From: Leisingera daeponensis DSM 23529 | Lineage (GTDB): Bacteria > Pseudomonadota > Alphaproteobacteria > Rhodobacterales > Rhodobacteraceae | Assembly (NCBI RefSeq): GCF_000473145.1 | Contig: NZ_KI421500.1 | Coordinates: 124,225-188,224, forward strand | Length of the DNA: 64,000 bases | Direction of reading: 5' to 3' | Shown here: one piece after another, positions 63,071 to 64,000 of the stretch | Layout of the letters: the number at the start of each line of letters is the position of its first letter | Numbering within the stretch: the first letter of the stretch is position 1 | Translations under genes and position numbers: made by a program | Notes under the pieces: model-generated | What the model was told of the DNA's origin: nothing | Seen by the model: the letters and a program-made list of their open reading frames with translations, nothing else | The model's database searches: none

Positions 63071-64000
63071 ATGCGAAAGCTTTTTGGCACTGATGGCGTG
63101 CGCGGCACAGCCAATATCCACCCCATGACCGCCGAGATGGCACTGCGCATTGGTGCCGCAGTCGGGCGCTATTTCCGGCGCGATGGCACCGGGGCGCACC
63201 GGGTGGTCATCGGCAAGGACACCCGGCTGTCCGGTTACATGTTCGAAAACGCGCTGACCGCGGGGCTGACCTCGACGGGCATGAACGTGCTGCTGCTGGG
63301 GCCGGTGCCGACGCCTGCGGTGGGGCTGATGACACGGTCGATGCGCGCCGATCTCGGCGTGATGATCTCCGCCAGCCACAACCCGTCGGAGGACAATGGC
63401 ATCAAGTTCTTCGGCCCGGACGGTTTCAAGCTGTCCGACAGTGCCGAGCTGGAAATCGAGGCGCTGATCGACAGCGGCGTCGAGCCGGCGCAGGCCGCCA
63501 ATATCGGCCGCGCCAAGCGGATCGACGACGCCCGCTTCCGCTACGGCGAGCGTGTCAAAAGCTCGCTGCCGCGCAACCTGAGCCTCAGCGGGCTGAAAGT
63601 GGTGATCGACTGCGCCAATGGCGCAGCGCACCGGACGGCGCCGGAAGTCCTGTGGGAGCTGGGCGCCGATGTGATCCCGGTTGGCGTGTCGCCGGACGGT
63701 CTGAACATCAACCGCGGCTGCGGCTCGACCCAGCCGCAGACCGCGGCAGAGGCGGTTGTGGCCCATGGCGCCCATGCAGGCATCTGTCTGGATGGCGATG
63801 CGGACCGGGTGATCGTGATCGACGAGACCGGCACGGTGGCCGACGGCGACCAGCTGATGGCGCTGCTGGCGACCCGCTGGGCCGAGCAGGACCAGCTGGC
63901 GGGCGGCGCGCTGGTGGCGACGGTGATGTCGAACCTGGGCCTGGAGCGGCATCTGGAGGCCAAGGGACTGGGGCTGGAGCGCACCGCCGTCGGCGACCGC
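63071..64000 (+). CDS. glmM: phosphoglucosamine mutase (5' part, continues beyond the window)
   Basis: The first 310 codons are present, starting with [19 protein letters not shown]. The active serine is S102 in [12 protein letters not shown], and the metal loop DGDADR is at residues 241-246. It turns glucosamine-6-phosphate into glucosamine-1-phosphate for peptidoglycan and lipid A. The start has AGGA about 10 bases upstream. It follows folP, the common folP-glmM order. The end lies outside the window. Confidence 0.97.
   Translation, partial: MRKLFGTDGVRGTANIHPMTAEMALRIGAAVGRYFRRDGTGAHRVVIGKDTRLSGYMFENALTAGLTSTGMNVLLLGPVPTPAVGLMTRSMRADLGVMISASHNPSEDNGIKFFGPDGFKLSDSAELEIEALIDSGVEPAQAANIGRAKRIDDARFRYGERVKSSLPRNLSLSGLKVVIDCANGAAHRTAPEVLWELGADVIPVGVSPDGLNINRGCGSTQPQTAAEAVVAHGAHAGICLDGDADRVIVIDETGTVADGDQLMALLATRWAEQDQLAGGALVATVMSNLGLERHLEAKGLGLERTAVGDR

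Overview
The window looks like a chromosomal segment of a marine alphaproteobacterium of the order Rhodobacterales (Roseobacter group, Leisingera/Phaeobacter/Ruegeria-like). The evidence is the high GC content (roughly two thirds), the codon use, the cytochrome aa3 assembly cluster coxB-ctaB-(54-aa membrane protein)-ctaG-coxC-surf1-thrC-M16 peptidase, the Roseobacter-type tad/flp pilus cluster, a perfect FNR/FnrL box, and the pairing of the ligase-associated repair factors PdeM and Lhr-like helicase. The genus is inferred from gene content, not from a database match. The window is almost wholly coding. I see no rRNA, no tRNA, no insertion sequence, no prophage and no CRISPR array.

Layout. 1-3.5 kb: one-carbon metabolism (fhs, folD) and a small thioesterase. 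3.5-7 kb: pdeM and the Lhr-like helicase, separated by a small membrane protein on the other strand. 7-19.5 kb: one large leftward cluster for Flp (tight adherence) pili. In transcription order it holds two identical tandem flp pilin genes, a third pilin-like gene, cpaB, the secretin rcpA, an OmpA lipoprotein, tadZ, tadA, tadB, tadC, two TPR lipoproteins, the prepilin peptidase and an AAA ATPase. 19.8-25.2 kb is an accessory stretch: a lytic transglycosylase, two TetR regulators with visible operators, very small ORFs, a membrane protein, a succinyl-CoA:3-ketoacid CoA-transferase pair and a VOC protein. 25.1-30.8 kb: topA, dprA, tldD. 30.9-38.5 kb: the cytochrome c oxidase assembly run, threonine synthase, an M16 peptidase and a GNAT acetyltransferase. 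38.7-51 kb is a mixed metabolic region: MBL hydrolase, FAD dehydrogenase, apt, DUF418, mtnP, SulP transporter, acyltransferase, flavin reductase, GNAT, EcsC, DUF1178, SDR. 51.2-53 kb: a trypsin-like protein that has lost its catalytic residues. 53.3-60.2 kb: glyQ, two extra genes and a mini-ORF, glyS, then a PPDK-family enzyme. 60.3-64 kb: a cell wall hydrolase, folB, folP and the 5' part of glmM.

How the parts fit. Folate and C1 chemistry appears at both ends (fhs/folD; folB/folP). The pilus cluster is complete for pilin, peptidase, motor, platform and secretin but has no recognisable tadE/tadF minor pseudopilin. Many genes are translationally coupled through ATGA, GTGA, TTGA or TGATG overlaps.

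The points I rate highest are: the catalytically dead trypsin-like domain joined to SPOR-like and peptidoglycan-binding regions; a dihydroneopterin aldolase with a second, kinase-like C-terminal domain; a low-GC orphan gene and a 25-codon ORF threaded by start/stop overlaps between glyQ and glyS; the TetR operator array in front of two tiny overlapping ORFs; and a family of GC-rich structured repeats that sit mainly between convergent genes. Nothing here is clearly a wholly new defence or mobile system.
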